From Cordilura impudica (taxonomy: Eukaryota > Arthropoda > Insecta > Diptera > Scathophagidae), in the NCBI GenBank assembly GCA_963682025.1, contig OY821519.1, positions 139,729,429-139,793,428 of the forward strand: a stretch of DNA of 64,000 bases, in the 5' to 3' direction. The notes below the pieces were generated by a model that saw only the letters and a list, made by a program, of their open reading frames with translations, was not told where the DNA came from and made no database searches. Positions 22,896 to 34,975 of the stretch are shown here, piece by piece. Each line of letters begins with the position of its first letter. Positions within the stretch are counted from its first letter, which is position 1. The translations under genes and the position numbers were made by a program.

Positions 22896-23640
22896 TAAGT
22901 TGTTTATAGCCCATATGTATAGCCTTTTGACAACTACGAGGGCGAAGAAGATACTCAATAAAAGTTATACCATGTACATCCCATAAAACAGACGCCATAA
23001 CCTTGCCTAGAGATGGGACTGACTTCGCCTACTTTGAACACGATTCTCCCATTTCAATCCACTGTTATGACTGTTCCTTTGTCTCAGGTGTAAAGTAGTG
23101 GACCCATGTCTTATCCATGGTTACGAATCGACCAAAAAACTCTGCTTTATTGTGGTGAAACATCACCAAGCACTATTGAAACTTCTTCAATTGTGAGCAA
23201 GCGTGGCATCCATTTTACGGACAGCTTTCTCAGCTCCAAAGTTTCAAGAAATATGCGATGTATACCACTTTTTTAAAAGGCTATCATTTCACCTAGCGGA
23301 CATTCCTTCAGCCAACGATCATCCAAATCTTTTTGCAGATTTTCGTAACCGTTTCTGGCGTGGCCACCTCAATTGGTCAATCACTAATAAACTAAACTCT
23401 ACCACCCAATATTCTATAAACGTAAACGAAGGACCAGAATCCCCATACTAGAATCTAGCTTGGATTTAATATTGATTGGACTGAGACTTTTCAAATGAAA
23501 GTATTGAATTACATACGCATAACCAATTTTTTTCATGTTTACAATTTCACTGAGATCATTAATTTTGATGGCTCCAAAGAAAAAAAAACAGATATACTAA
23601 ACAACGTGGCGCCTTGAAACTGAAAACATATGTTTTTAAG
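22896..23640 (-). pseudogene. Mariner element relic 3
   Basis: Minus-strand transposase remnant. The N-terminus begins MKKIGYAYVIQYFHLKSLSP with NIKSKLDSS. The HTH and linker are decayed to LELRKLSVKWMPRLLTIEE, then come FVTMDKTWVHYFTPETKEQS (first catalytic Asp in TMDKTW), QWIEMGESCSK, KVMASVLWDV and GITFIEYLL at about 22910. The third-Asp block is absent, so the 3' half is lost where the 20930-22895 element ends. The 5' UTR to about 23690 matches relic 2. Multiple stops. Confidence 0.8.
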
Positions 23641-23699
23641 TTTGCCACTTTTCACCAAAATATTTTTTAAAACTACTGCCTCTAGCTATACTGCAGGCG

Positions 23700-25380
23700 G
23701 GTTATAAGTGATCTCTTCGTCATATGTGTGTCTTTTTTGTTTGACTGCTATCAACGAATGTCCAACGAAATCGTTGTTTGTGACGAAGTAATGCTATGAT
23801 AGTAACAGAAATAAGCCTAATTCTCTTTGATGAATAATTAGACTTCTATCGTTGCCAATGGGCATTCCATGCAATATGGAACATTCAATTAAATTTTTTA
23901 TATTAAATTATCTTAAAAGATTAATAAAACATTACTTTCGTTTGCTCTGGAACAAATTTAATTTATATTGATTTAAAATATGTTTATGAATATCATTAAT
24001 TTATAAAAATCGTATTCATGATAAGATCTCACTTTAAGACACCACACAGTACTCGTACACAATTAACAAATCTTTTAAATAACCATGAAAAATTTAAACC
24101 AAATCATATTAAACACCTAAAACAACAACTTTTCATCAAAATTTTGATAAGACAAATGATCATATAACGACAACAATGACGAACAATGTTTCAACATAAA
24201 AATCAAATAGAAAATAATGAACAACAAATGTCAACTGCTAAACGATTCATAAAACTGGGGTGTTTTTTCGGCGCATAATGTCAAAATAGTTAAACAAAAC
24301 GATAGAATAGACTAATGACTGCTTAAAAGGATCTCAACGTGCTCAACCAAAATAACACACAATCTAAAAACAAAACACATAAATAATAACCCCAAATCAA
24401 CCCTGATAATTTGCACTTCAAATTATTATTATCGAAATGCTACTTAAATAAAGCACACAAACACACATATGCTCATTTCTGACTCTCATTTTTTTTTTTT
24501 TTTGTAACAATAAGTATCATTTCTATTGGAAAATTGAAGAGAAAAAACAGCCGCCACAAAAAAGTTTCCAACCAAAAAAAAAAAAAAAAACACCCGAAAT
24601 AATAGCAACAACTAACGTCAACAGCAGCCGCCGCTTTGATATATGTACTCAACCACTCCGCCGTAGTACAATATGCACACTCACACATAGCAAAAAAAGG
24701 TGAGTGCGTGTGATCAACATAATGCAAAACCAGGTGATGAAAAAAAAAATTGGGAAAAAAGGAAGTTCGCAGTTGCTGTGTTACGATTAGGGATTATTAT
24801 TGTTCGAACTATTACATTCAGATGGATACGATTATTAAACGCAAACAAACGAGCAGAACACATACGTATGTGTTTTATGAAGGAAATAAAAAAGGATAAC
24901 AACTGCATTGATCGCTTGTTGATAAAGGACATGTGTGCAACATTTTATATTTTCCATCAATAGCGGTGACATATGCTGTGTAAAGTTAGATTTAGTATAT
25001 CGAGGCTTGTAATAGGTTTAAACATGTATGTTTTTTTTCTGCGGAAAGTGTAAAAACAAAGGATTTCAAAGGACTTTTTGATTAGCTGTAACGAACTGTA
25101 CTTTGCCAATGTATGTTTAATATGGGCTTTATTTACGTGATGTAGCAAAACTTCGTCTAAAATTATTGGAATATGATTTTGGCTTAGTTTGTTTATCGCA
25201 CCCGCTATCCGATGATCAAGAACTCGAATGAATATATTGATGCCAAAACTAAAATGTGTAGTTATAATATGGCTAAAATGCAAGTGAGAATATAATACAC
25301 ACGAGCAACCATCACGAACCCCACGACTTTTTGATAAAAACGTCTACTTTGCAGATGCGGTTGATACTGTTGACATTTCA
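23700..25380. other. No recognisable feature
   Basis: AT-rich, with A/T homopolymers near 24490 and 24575 that create spurious frames on both strands. No domains seen. Confidence 0.5.
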
Positions 25381-25705
25381 AAAGAATCAGCCCCAAGAAT
25401 ATTCACGATTATTTCCAAAAACATTAAATTTTTTGAAAAAGGAGGTCACATTAATACATTTCTGACTAAAAGTCATTATGGACAGATAAATCTTGATTTG
25501 TGTACCATCTCCCACTACATAGGTTCTTCGAGACCATTTTGACTCATACGGATACGTGTGACTTCTCTGGGTACATCGGTTTGAATCGAAACGGGAGATG
25601 GCTTTCAAAGCCATTCCAGATATCGACCTAAACAACTGTTTCAAGTTTATTTTATCTGAAAGGATTTCTTTGAAAGGGATAAAATTGGAAAAATAAATAA
25701 AGATT
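25381..25705. other. Unassigned stretch
   Basis: An open frame of 85 codons on the minus strand (25387-25644) contains ISRFDSNRCTQRSH and WSRRTYVVGDG. The composition is less AT-biased than nearby frames, so a transposon fragment is possible, but no family was recognised. Confidence 0.3.
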
Positions 25706-25709
25706 TTTC

Positions 25710-26305
25710 ATTTTATAACAAGACGCACCTTTTTTTATTATTAACCAATGCTCAGGTAATGTCCCTACAAAGGCAGTGCATTGTGTTTATCTCTAGAAAA
25801 TATATTATGGGAGGGAGGAAAAATGGGATAGTGTTTGCGGATATTTTATTTAAATTTTATTATATTGTAACTGTCAAAAAAGACTTGTGTGGGGATTTTA
25901 TTCCACATAAGGTTAGTTAGACTTATGAACGAATTTTCTCTGTAATGCGTTGTGCAGTCAACTGAATGTGTTCTGCTAGAGAAGCGGGTAGTACGAGTTA
26001 GCTAATCTCAGAAGGACTTTTCCCATGACAGTATCTATAGCAGAGTGTTACACATTCCATCATTGTTCTAACAAGTCAAAAGAGTTGAATGCCGTACTGT
26101 CGTTAAGGAGCCCTCCTTTGAACTTCGTCCAGAAATCTTTGAAATTTCTTCCCATGTGTAGGAGTTGTATTCAATTTTCGGTTGGATGAAAGTGGTATAG
26201 ATTTCAAGGAGATCAGAAGGAGTGAATTATTTTTTGTACCGTTTTAGAAAACTAAGATACTTCTTTCGACACTTGAAAACATGTTCGTTCCAACGTACAT
26301 CGCAT
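25710..26305 (-). pseudogene. LINE (jockey/CR1-like, family J) 3' fragment, copy 3
   Basis: Matches, segment by segment on the minus strand, the 3' part of the LINE at 44210-44830 and the fragment at 47390-47870. Shared phrases include TTATTCCACATA, ATGAACGAA, AATGCGTTGT, TGGGAGTTGT-like and the 3' UTR GCTCAGGTAATGTCCC. It ends in a short T-run at about 25726-25734. 5'-truncated near 26300. Confidence 0.7.
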
Positions 26306-26309
26306 TGAA

Positions 26310-27030
26310 TTGTAAAGGCGTACCGAGGAAATTATTGAGATCGTGCAAGAATTATACAGGAACGCAAACTGCCGTAAGCTCCATCAAAACTCTATAAGCG
26401 ATAAGGTTTCTGTTAAAACTGGCGTGCGACAGGGCTATATCTTATCTTCATTACTCTTTAACGTAGTGCTAGACATTGTTATGGGAAATGCAACGCTCAA
26501 CAACAAAGGCATAACGTATCATGAAAGCCCGTCAGGCATCCGGTCAATTCAGCACAGTGTGGAAATCACGATCAATCTCCATCCGCACAAAAATCAACAT
26601 ATTCAATGCGTGTGTGAAATCTGTGATCCTTTATGGGTGCGAAACGTGGAATATGGCTACCAAGGATATTAACGCATTACAAGTCCTCACCAACAAATGC
26701 CTAAGAAGAATATTGAGAATTTTCTGGCCAAACAGGATATCAAATACACAGCTCTGGGCACGCACCCATCAAAACCGAATTCAAATGGAAATACTGAAAA
26801 GGAAATGGCGTTGGATTGGCCACGCTTTACGTAGACCACCTGGTGATGTCACCCGCAGCTCAATAGAATGGAACCCACAAGGCAGTAGAAGAAGAGGTCG
26901 GCCTGCACACACTTGGCATAGGCAACTAGACCTAGAGGCTTCTAGAGCAGGCAAAAGTTGGAGTGAAATCAGGAACCTAGCATCAAATAGAAACGATTAG
27001 AAAAACTTTGTTCAGGCCCTATGCTCCTTA
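26310..27030 (+). pseudogene. Non-LTR retrotransposon RT/C-terminal fragment (second family)
   Basis: The first frame gives ELYRNANCRKLHQN and GVRQGYILSSLLFNVVLD (RT motif B region). Another frame from about 26540 gives SISIRTKINIFNACVKSVIL, YGCETWNMATKDINALQVLT, NKCLRRILRIFWPNRISNTQ, RKWRWIGHALRRP and GRPAHTWHRQLDLEASRAGK. The last blocks are the post-RT region of LINEs whose proteins carry L-Y-G-C-E-T-W and K-W-R-W-I-G-H. The catalytic YADD strand is missing, so there is an internal deletion plus a frame change. The open 159-codon stretch suggests a fairly young insertion. Confidence 0.8.
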
Positions 27031-27039
27031 TAGGAACTA

Positions 27040-28594
27040 AAGGATCCAATATATATATGGGGGGTTTCATGTCAAGTGCACCAACTTTTGAAACCGATGT
27101 CTTCCGACCAGGATGAAATTTTCACCAAGGTTAGTCCTATTGGATAGTAGTTTAAACACAATTTTTCAACAAGATCGGTCGAGATCTCTCTGAGTTAGAG
27201 GGGATCAAAATTTGACATTTTGGCCAAACAGGTGTTTTTTCTCATCCATGTAACTACCCGTTGTTCTTAGAAAATTTTCTCCCAAATAGTTTAGATAGCT
27301 ATTTCTTAAATATTTCGGGAAAAAAAAAAAAAATTTTTTTTGACTTTTTTTTTGCTAAATCAAAGCATTTTTTGCTTTTTTCAAAAAGCGCATTTTTTTC
27401 TTTTTTTTTTATAAAGCTTAGGATTTTTCCTTTAAGAGCTTTTTGGTCGCTTAGTGGGATGGGAGTGGGATATCTATCAAAATAAAAGTTTTGTAACTCA
27501 AGACAACGGTTTTTCAATTTTTCACAAATGCACTATTTTGAATTTTTTCCTATTTGTGTGTAAAACCTTACAAATAAAACTTATACTGAGAAACTAGAAA
27601 AATTAAACTTTCCGAAGGTATGTAACGTACCTAACTAAAATTTCATACCCTCGATACTGTAATTCCCAGAATATGTTAACCTCAGGAAAAAAAATCACTT
27701 TTTTTTCTATAGAAATGTTGAAAAATTATTATATTTTATTTATTTGTAATAATAATTAAATTAATATATCATCATATGTTTACAAGATATAAGAGGAATA
27801 TTATACTCAGATGTGGGTAAATATCTTCCAATATATGCTTTGAATGCCTTATGTATCTTAACTAGTGTTTCATTTATTACCTTATTCACCTTGGACAAAT
27901 AAAGGAGATGTAGAAATAATTGGGTAGTCAATGCTCTTTGGGCTCTGCGTCTATTTCAACAGTATCATTAGCCCAAAGCTAGAGAAACATTATGAAGTTT
28001 GGTGTCTTCTTGGTAGATAATGTTTGAACGAATTTGAGAGGTAAACGACTGTTTAGTACAATGTTGAAACGCTGAAAGAATCATTTCTCACACACAGAAA
28101 AATAAATGTTTGGAATTAAGTTAATATTAGAAAAAACTTATTAAGCATTTTTATTGTATTTTTTTAAGATTTTAAAATCAATATAAACTTATGTAATTCT
28201 AATAAAATAAAATTTAATTCAGTTTATTGTACAAATTCGAAGTATTTGTACACATTCTTAACTAATTCAAATAAGGGAACTAATTGAAATCCAGTGTATT
28301 ATGTGTCTATCCTAAATATTGGTGATTGCAACAACTAATTCACTAATAAAAACTTCATTTAATTGTAAAATGTGATATAGAATTTGTAATCAATTGTTGG
28401 TTAATATACTGAAAACTAAATCTATATTTTTCGGTTGTAACAAACGAAACCCAAACTTTTCACTTGTTTCCGAATTCATAACCGAATGAAAATGACATGA
28501 ATCATATTATTTTGTAAATACCAACAAAACATTATTAAATGATAAATCCAACCGAATATTTTATTTTTTTTTTCAGTTTTGTAAAATAAATAAA
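27040..28594. other. Unassigned repetitive-looking DNA
   Basis: 27050-27540 begins GGGGGGTTTCATGTCAAGTG and has long A and T runs; the facing open frames there are low-complexity. 27600-28590 is AT-rich. No ends, TIRs or domains identified. Confidence 0.4.
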
Positions 28595-29226
28595 TCTATA
28601 TATATAAAATTGAATGTGTGTTTGTTTATTTGTTTGTTTGTTTGTGTGTACCTTATAGGAGACCAAACCTCTGGACCGATCTTCCTGAAATTTTTACAGC
28701 ATTTAACTGGGACTCTGGCATGATTAATAGGGTACTTTTTTTTTACCACGCCCACTTTTACGCCCACTTTTTTAAAATTAGGTAATTGCTCCCATATAGT
28801 TTTTAACAGATTTACTTCAAATTGTATACACATTATACTCCAGGCGAGGTAGAAATAAACATTTCTTACGCCACGCCCCCTTTCACGCCCCTTTTCACGC
28901 CAAATTTTGATTGAAAGTTTTAAACTTTTTTTTCTCTGTACAAATTTGTTCCTTCCAACGGATTTTTTTATTTGGTAGTATATTGCTCTTAATACTGTTA
29001 ACGTCGCCATATAACTATGAACCACGCCCATTTCACCGCCCCCTTTTTTTTTACTTATACCACTAACAATGTTTGCTATACAAAATAATTTTTTTGTAAT
29101 ATGTATTTATCTAAAGTTTTATACACTTTTTATCTACAGGTAAGGTAGCCATACATTTTTTTATTACCAAGTCCCCCTTTTTCGCCCCATTTTACCTTAA
29201 ATCATAATTAATCTGCTTTCAATCTA
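28595..29226 (+). mobile_element. Helitron 5' segment (no 3' end)
   Basis: Starts with TC after A: TCTATATATATAAAATTGAA, then TGTGTTTGTTT and CCAAACCTCTGGACCGATCT, the common insect Helitron 5' end. The interior has several CCACGCCC repeats. No CTAG-type 3' end occurs before the next 5' end at 29227, so it is truncated or nested. Confidence 0.75.
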
Positions 29227-30462
29227 TCTATATATATAAAAATGAATGTGTGTTTGTTTGTGCTTTATAGGAGGCCAAACCAAAGAACCGATCTTCCTGA
29301 AATTTTCAGAGCGTGTTACTGTGACTCTGGAAGGAATAATATGCTATATAAATTTTTGATTGGACAAAGGGGCGGTGCCACGCCCATATAACCCAAAATT
29401 TGAAAAAGTCATATCACGGGAATTTTTTTACCTACAGCAGTCATATTTGGTACATATGGTATTAGCATGAATAGAAATACATACAAGAAGAAAAGTGGGC
29501 GGTACCACGCCCCTTTTTAGAAAAATAAAAAATCGTAATATCTTCTAAACTACTGGAAGGATCGTCATGAAATTTTCACAAAAGGATATTTTTGCGAAAT
29601 AATAAGACCTTAGCTATATAAAGTTGTTAGTGGGCAAAGGGGCGTGGCGTATATATAAAAACGTTGATGCATTTGATTGTAACGAATGATCTCCGGAACC
29701 ATAAGAGCTGTCGAGGTAGGATTTCCAGCATAGGTTCGGTTCGAGCTCTTCTGTGTTTTTTTTTTTTAGTTTTAACCCTCTAGCTGGCGTTGGGGTCAAG
29801 TTAAAAACAAAAATTTTTACTTTCAGCGCGATTTGACTGCAATTCAGAATGAACGTATGTTTCGTCATAAGAAATTTTTGTATGTATAAATGGACCCGAT
29901 AGGTGGCGCTGGGTAAAGTTATTTCGAATATACTTATTTATGGTGTGATTTTAATGAAACTAAGAATGTACATATATGTATGTTAGAAACATTTTTTTAT
30001 TGGACCCGGTAGATGGCGCTGTCGTTCGAAAAATAATGAGTTGTCAAATTTATATAAATTTTAATAAATAAACTCACCAACGTTTTTATATATAAATATT
30101 CTAACGAAAAAGAAGGAAAAAGCCGCTACATTATTGCATGGTGGCCGCACAGCTCATTCAGCACTCAAATCACCGTTAAACGTACAAAAAAATGAGAATG
30201 CCGTCTGTAATATCAAAAAACATTCCGGTATGGCAAAAGTTCTGCAAAAATGCAGTATTTTTATTTGGGATGAATGTACCATGGCTCACAAACATTGTGA
30301 TTTGATTTGATAAAAGATTTGAAAGGCAATGAAAGATTTTTTGGTGAAGCTCTCATTTTATTATCTGGAGATCTTCGTCACACATTTTATATAGGTATAT
30401 ACAGATTCTAACTAAAATAAAAATTCATTGAGGGCAAAACAACGTTTGCCGGGTCCAGCTAG
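29227..30462 (+). mobile_element. Helitron with helicase remnant
   Basis: The 5' end TCTATATATATAAAAATGAA lies at 29227 and the 3' end CCGGGTCCAGCTAG at 30449-30462, preceded by a hairpin GGCAAA..TTTGCC and followed by T. This is canonical rolling-circle transposon structure. At 30140-30400 a plus frame gives LLHGGRTAHSALKSPLNVQ, GMAKVLQKCSIFIWDECTMA (Walker-B-like) and then frameshifted LILLSGDxR-type sequence. This is part of the Pif1-like helicase domain of RepHel. The replication-initiator (HUH) part is absent, so it is an internally deleted copy. Confidence 0.85.
30134..30400 (+). pseudogene. RepHel helicase domain fragment
   Basis: Encodes a piece of the Helitron Pif1-family DNA helicase: KKHSGMAKVLQKCSIFIWDE with CTMAHKH following, then a stop at about 30307-30309 and a shifted frame. 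The D-E in the Walker B position is preserved. Nonfunctional fragment. Confidence 0.8.
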
Positions 30463-30779
30463 TAAATAAATAAAAATAAAAAAGAACTTAAAATAATATT
30501 TAAAAGTTTACGATTTTTTCATGTACAGTAATCGTACATTCAACGCGCGAAAGTAGATTGCGAGCCCCGCAACTTTCGGTAAGATTGGAGGTAAAAAGAT
30601 GTATAAAAATATCGTGCAAAAGTGGAAAAAACTTATTGATTTTTCTAGATAGAGAGAGAGAGAAGGGGTATTCACATAAGTGATTAAATTGCGTATTTAA
30701 CGTGTTATTTACATTTTTTAATATATCGTACACGTTACCAAAGATCCTTCATCCTATGCTTCCAACATTCTTTGATTTG

Positions 30780-30960
30780 TATACCCTCCATACCCAGTAC
30801 AGAGGGTATATTTCAGTTCGTCAATCTGTTTGTAACTGATCGATATAAAATTCCGGAGATCCCATAAGCTGTATATATCCTTGATCCTTATAAAAGGAGA
30901 AGTCCATCTGGCGATGTCTGGCTTAAAATGTTCATCATAATCTGCAGCAGTTTGGTAATG
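30780..30960 (-). repeat. HINE-B (mini-me) 3' fragment
   Basis: Reverse orientation: terminal hairpin TACCCTCCATACCCAGTACA then GAGGGTAT, followed by TCTGTTTGTAACTGATCG and CTTGATCCTTAT, matching the mini-me 3' end order. No microsatellite remains. Confidence 0.6.
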
Positions 30961-31111
30961 AATTTGAAGCCTCTTTACAAAATAGGTGAGGAATGAAGTA
31001 CGAATATGTAAAGATACTCCGATAAAATTTTATATAAAAAACTAAAAATAGTGAAAAATGTTTACACGTAACACGACGTGTGCATAAAGATAAGTATCAG
31101 CGATGCATGCA

Positions 31112-34065
31112 TGCACATTAGGGGGTCCGTTATATCTTAAAGTGGAAATATTTATTTTCTCACTCCTCAAAAAGTTGAGGCGTGATGCAAAAATGACTCT
31201 CCAAAAATTTCACGCCCCCTGGGCCCACGCCTTCCCGGCCCGACTTGCGTTTGAAAATTTCAAGTGTGTTTATATGGGGAAAATATGACTTTTTCCAGAT
31301 TTTACGAAAATTTCGTTCTATAGTTTAATTATTCCGACAAGTTGTTACATAATTCGCGATTAGTATTAAATTATCCTTTCAAAAAGCTATAAAACTTCAA
31401 AATCAAATAAAACCTCGCCAAGAAATAGCAAATGCCCCAGACCACTTTTGTGCCAAAAAAAACTAGGTTATGAAATTTGATAGCATTTTTTCAACTTTGA
31501 GAAATCGATTAAAGCCATAATTGTTTTTGGTCTCTATACTTATAAGTACTCAGATATGAAGTATTATTTTATAACCACGTTGTTAACCTATTGTGCATTG
31601 AGACCGAAATTGGAAAATTTTTTTTACAATATTTTGAAAACTCCTTTTTCAAGTTTTAAAAAATTTTCTTAAACAAAATTTAAAAAAATGGGACTGGTTT
31701 TGTTGAATACACGTTAGAGATCGACTGTGTGAATTTTTAGGTAAATCGCTATGCCTAATTTTTTTGACAATAATTTTATTTTTGCGGATTTCGAGAAAAA
31801 TTTGATTTTTTTGAAATGTTCAGTAAATGTACTCTTTCTTAATACTTTGTATCAAAAATTCATCACTTTTCTACTTTTAAATGTTATATTTTATCTCAGT
31901 AGCCTAGGGTTTCGGAAAAAAATAATATGACCTCATTAACCCTTTTGGAATTGGGGTCACTTATGACCCAAAACTAATAAAAGACAATTTATTATAAAAA
32001 TGCAAATATTTTGTAAGTGCTGTTGAATTTGTAGATGTGACGCTTAAAATATATCAACCAAATGTGCAAGTTTTAAATGCTAAAAATTCGGATTAAAGCG
32101 AACAACGCTAACCCATCCCTTGCCGAGGGCAAACTTTGAATTTTGTCATATTTAAAAAAAATAAATACCTAAAAACAATGTATTTTTCTAGTAAACTAGA
32201 TGAAACCTTTACTATTGGTTGGAAATTAAAATTCCGCTATATTTTGCGAAAACTTACCCTTATGTGCTCCTGAGGTTAATGTAATGTATCAAACTCCTTA
32301 ATTAATTAACTGCTAATAGAAGTTTTTAACGTAAATCTATACTTATTTCTGTTTTATTTTTACCATTGTATATAACTAAAATTATGTTTTTCAATGGATC
32401 ATTTCGACTCTCATATATAACACAAGCCAATAAAAGACAACTCATTCCAAAAATTCAAATATTTTGTTGGATAAAAACAATTTATTTTTAGGTATTTACT
32501 TTTTATACCCTATACCACTATGTGGTTTGGGTATAATGACTTTGTCCTGCTGTTTGTAACTACCAAAAATATATGACCTAGACCCATCTTTCACTATCTG
32601 ATTCGATTTAACGATGTCCATCCGACCGTCCGTCTGTGTGTCCATGTAAACCTTGTAATCAAACTGCAGGTCGCAAATATGAATATATTTTGATGAAATT
32701 TGGTATATAAGCTTTTATTAGCTGTATGATGAACGCTATTGAAATTGGTGAAAATGACCCCTATTAAATAGACATAAATTGCCATAAGATACAAATTATC
32801 ATATAGATCTCAGTCAAATTGGGTTTGTATGCATTTATTGTATCCATTAATCAGTAGTCCAAAAATAATCCATATAGGACAATTCTTGGTCATAGGCCCC
32901 ATATAGAGCTGCTTCACGATCTTCACTTAAATCTATCAAAAAACAAATATATTGGACAGACTTTTGTCAAATTTGGTTTGTATATATTTTTTCAAAATAT
33001 AAGTGACTTTACCAAATATGGTCAGGATCGGTCCATTTTTCGACCTAACCCCATATAAATATAGCACCCGATATGAACTTTTTCATATCTGCAGCCAAAA
33101 AAATTAATAACAATGCCATTCAAATTTAGTTTATGCCTATTTTCTATATCCAATTAGTTGGAGCGGAGAGATAGGGTCTCTACACCATAATATAGGGTAT
33201 CGTATAGTAGGTCTAGACCGACTATAATTTTCTTACTTGTTTTAAATATGACAAAATTCTGCCCCGGCAAGGAATGGGTTAACGCTGTGCGATTTATTCC
33301 AAATTTTTAGCACGGAAGACTTGCACATTTGGCTATTATATTTTAAGAGTCACATATAAAAATTCAATAGCGCTTACAAAATATTTGAATTTTTTGAATA
33401 AATTGTCTTTTATTAGCTTGGGTCATATGTGACCCCAATCTAAAAGGGTTAATGGTCTCATATTAACTTTTTCCGGAACCCTAGGCTGTTAAGATAAAAT
33501 ATAACATTTAAAAGTAGAGAATTAATTATTTCTTGTTACAAAGTATTGAGATAGAGTACGTTTAATGAACATTTCACAAAAATATCATTTTTCTCGAAAT
33601 AAGCAAAAATAAAATCCTTGTCAAAAAAATTCGGGCATAGGGACTTACCTAGCAATTCACACAGTCGATCTCTAACGTGTATTCAACAAAGCCAGTTCCA
33701 TTTTTTTTAATTTTGTTAAAGAAAATTTTTTAAAACTTGAAAAAGGAGTTTTCAAAATATTGTATTATTCGATTTCGAAACTTTATAGCTTTTTGAAAGG
33801 ATAATTTAATACTGATCCCGAATTATATAACAACTTGTCGGAATAATTAAACTATAGAACGAAATTTTCGTTAATTCTGAAAAAAGTCATATTTTCCCTA
33901 AACACACTTGAAATTTTCAAACGCAAGTCGGGCCGGGAAGGCGTGGTCCTACGGGCGTGAAGTTTTTGGAGAGTCATTTGTGCATCAAGCCTCAACTTTT
34001 TGGGGGGTGAGACTTAAACATTTTCATAAGAAAAAATTGCCCATACAAATAACAGACACCCTAAT
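31112..34065. mobile_element. Foldback element with long inverted arms
   Basis: The left arm (about 31112-32157) and right arm (about 33243-34065) are reverse complements over most of their length. The left outer end reads TGCACATTAGGGGGTCCGTT and the right, reversed, GTGCATTAGGGTGTCTGTTA. Both then carry CCCGGCCCGACTTGCGTTTG and, near the centre, AACCCATCCCTTGCCGAGG against AACCCATTCCTTGCCGGGG. The left arm has about 200 bp (31408-31615) that is missing from the right. The central spacer 32158-32501 includes a partial repeat of arm sequence and HINE-A copy i. No ORF of note. Confidence 0.85.
32502..33242 (-). mobile_element. HINE-A copy i, inserted near the foldback centre
   Basis: Complete ends: TATACCCTATACCACTATGT at low coordinate and GACCGACTATAATTTTCTTA then CTTGT at high. 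The microsatellite is short (GACCGTCCGTCTG). Its insertion separates the arm sequence from the central spacer. Confidence 0.85.
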
Positions 34066-34092
34066 GCACGTTTGTTTGTGCATAAAACATAC

Positions 34093-34690
34093 AAAAATTA
34101 AAAATTAAAAATTAAAAATTAAAAATTAAAAATTAAAAATTAAAAATTAAAAATTAAAAATTAAAAATTAAAAATTAAAAATTAAAAATTAAAAATTAAA
34201 TATTAAAAATTAAAAATTAAAAATTAAAAATTAAAAATTAAAAATTAAAAATTAAAAATTAAAAATTAAAAATTAAAAATTAAAAATTAAAAATTAAAAA
34301 TTAAAAATTAAAAATTAAAAATTAAAAATTAAAAATTAAAAATTAAAAATTAAAAATTAAAAATTAAAAATTAAAAATTAAAAATTAAAAATTAAAAATT
34401 AAAAATTAAAAATTAAAAATTAAAAATTAAAAATTAAAAATTAAAAATTAAAAATTAAAAATTAAAAATTAAAAATTAAAAATTAAAAATTAAAAATTAA
34501 AAATTAAAAATTAAAAATTAAAAATTAAAAATTAAAAATTAAAAATTAAAAATTAAAAATAAAAAATTAAAAATAAAAAATTAAAAATGAAAAATAAAAA
34601 ATGAAAAATTAAAAAGGAAAATGAAAAATAAAAAAATAAAAATTATAAATTAAAAATTAAAAATGAAAAATAAAAAATTAAAAAAAATAA
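34093..34690. repeat. (AAAAATT)n heptamer satellite
   Basis: Near-perfect 7-bp tandem array, about 65-70 units to roughly 34560, with one clear variant at about 34200 (AAATATT). It decays into AAAAATG/AAAAATA variants up to 34690. It abuts the outer end of the foldback's right arm. Confidence 0.95.
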
Positions 34691-34975
34691 AATCTTGTGC
34701 GTCCGATCACAGGGGAGATGTGTAAACATCTAGTAATTAAAGATTTTTTTAGGTCACTTTCTGTAAGTCAAACAGAAAGCATCATCTATGTATCACTTAT
34801 AGCAATCAACTGCTAATATAAAAATATTTATTATAATTTATTATTTCAACTGGTTAGTTTTTAAAAAAAACTCTGAGTGTTGACAACTTTGGTTATAATA
34901 TTGGGTTTAGAACACGTGTGAAGGGTATCAAAGATTCGGCAAAGCCGAATTTAACACTCTTACTTGTTTAAATCA
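34691..34975 (-). mobile_element. HINE-B 5'-end fragment
   Basis: At the high-coordinate end, reversed, it reads AACAAGTAAGAGTGTTAAAT and ATTCGGCTTTGCCGAAT then TTGATACCCTTCACACGTGT, equivalent to the start of the 18797 element. The remainder toward the heptamer array is not clearly family sequence. Confidence 0.75.

Noticed and set aside
23203..23451. Open frame of 82 codons on the plus strand
   Set aside because: It is antisense to mariner relic 3; the minus strand holds recognisable transposase.
24473..25283. Facing open frames of 72-108 codons
   Set aside because: They overlap on both strands, depend on A/T homopolymers and contain no domain or codon signal.
27261..27517. Lys/Phe-rich frames on both strands
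   Set aside because: They arise from long A and T runs; low complexity.
28573..29031. 152-codon minus-strand frame
   Set aside because: It runs antisense through the Helitron 5' segment and its CCACGCCC repeats. Composition is repeat-driven and no domain is visible.
34093..34690. Heptamer array as a telomere or CRISPR-like array
   Set aside because: Units are contiguous 7-mers with no spacers, and the array lies internally between transposons. It is a simple satellite.
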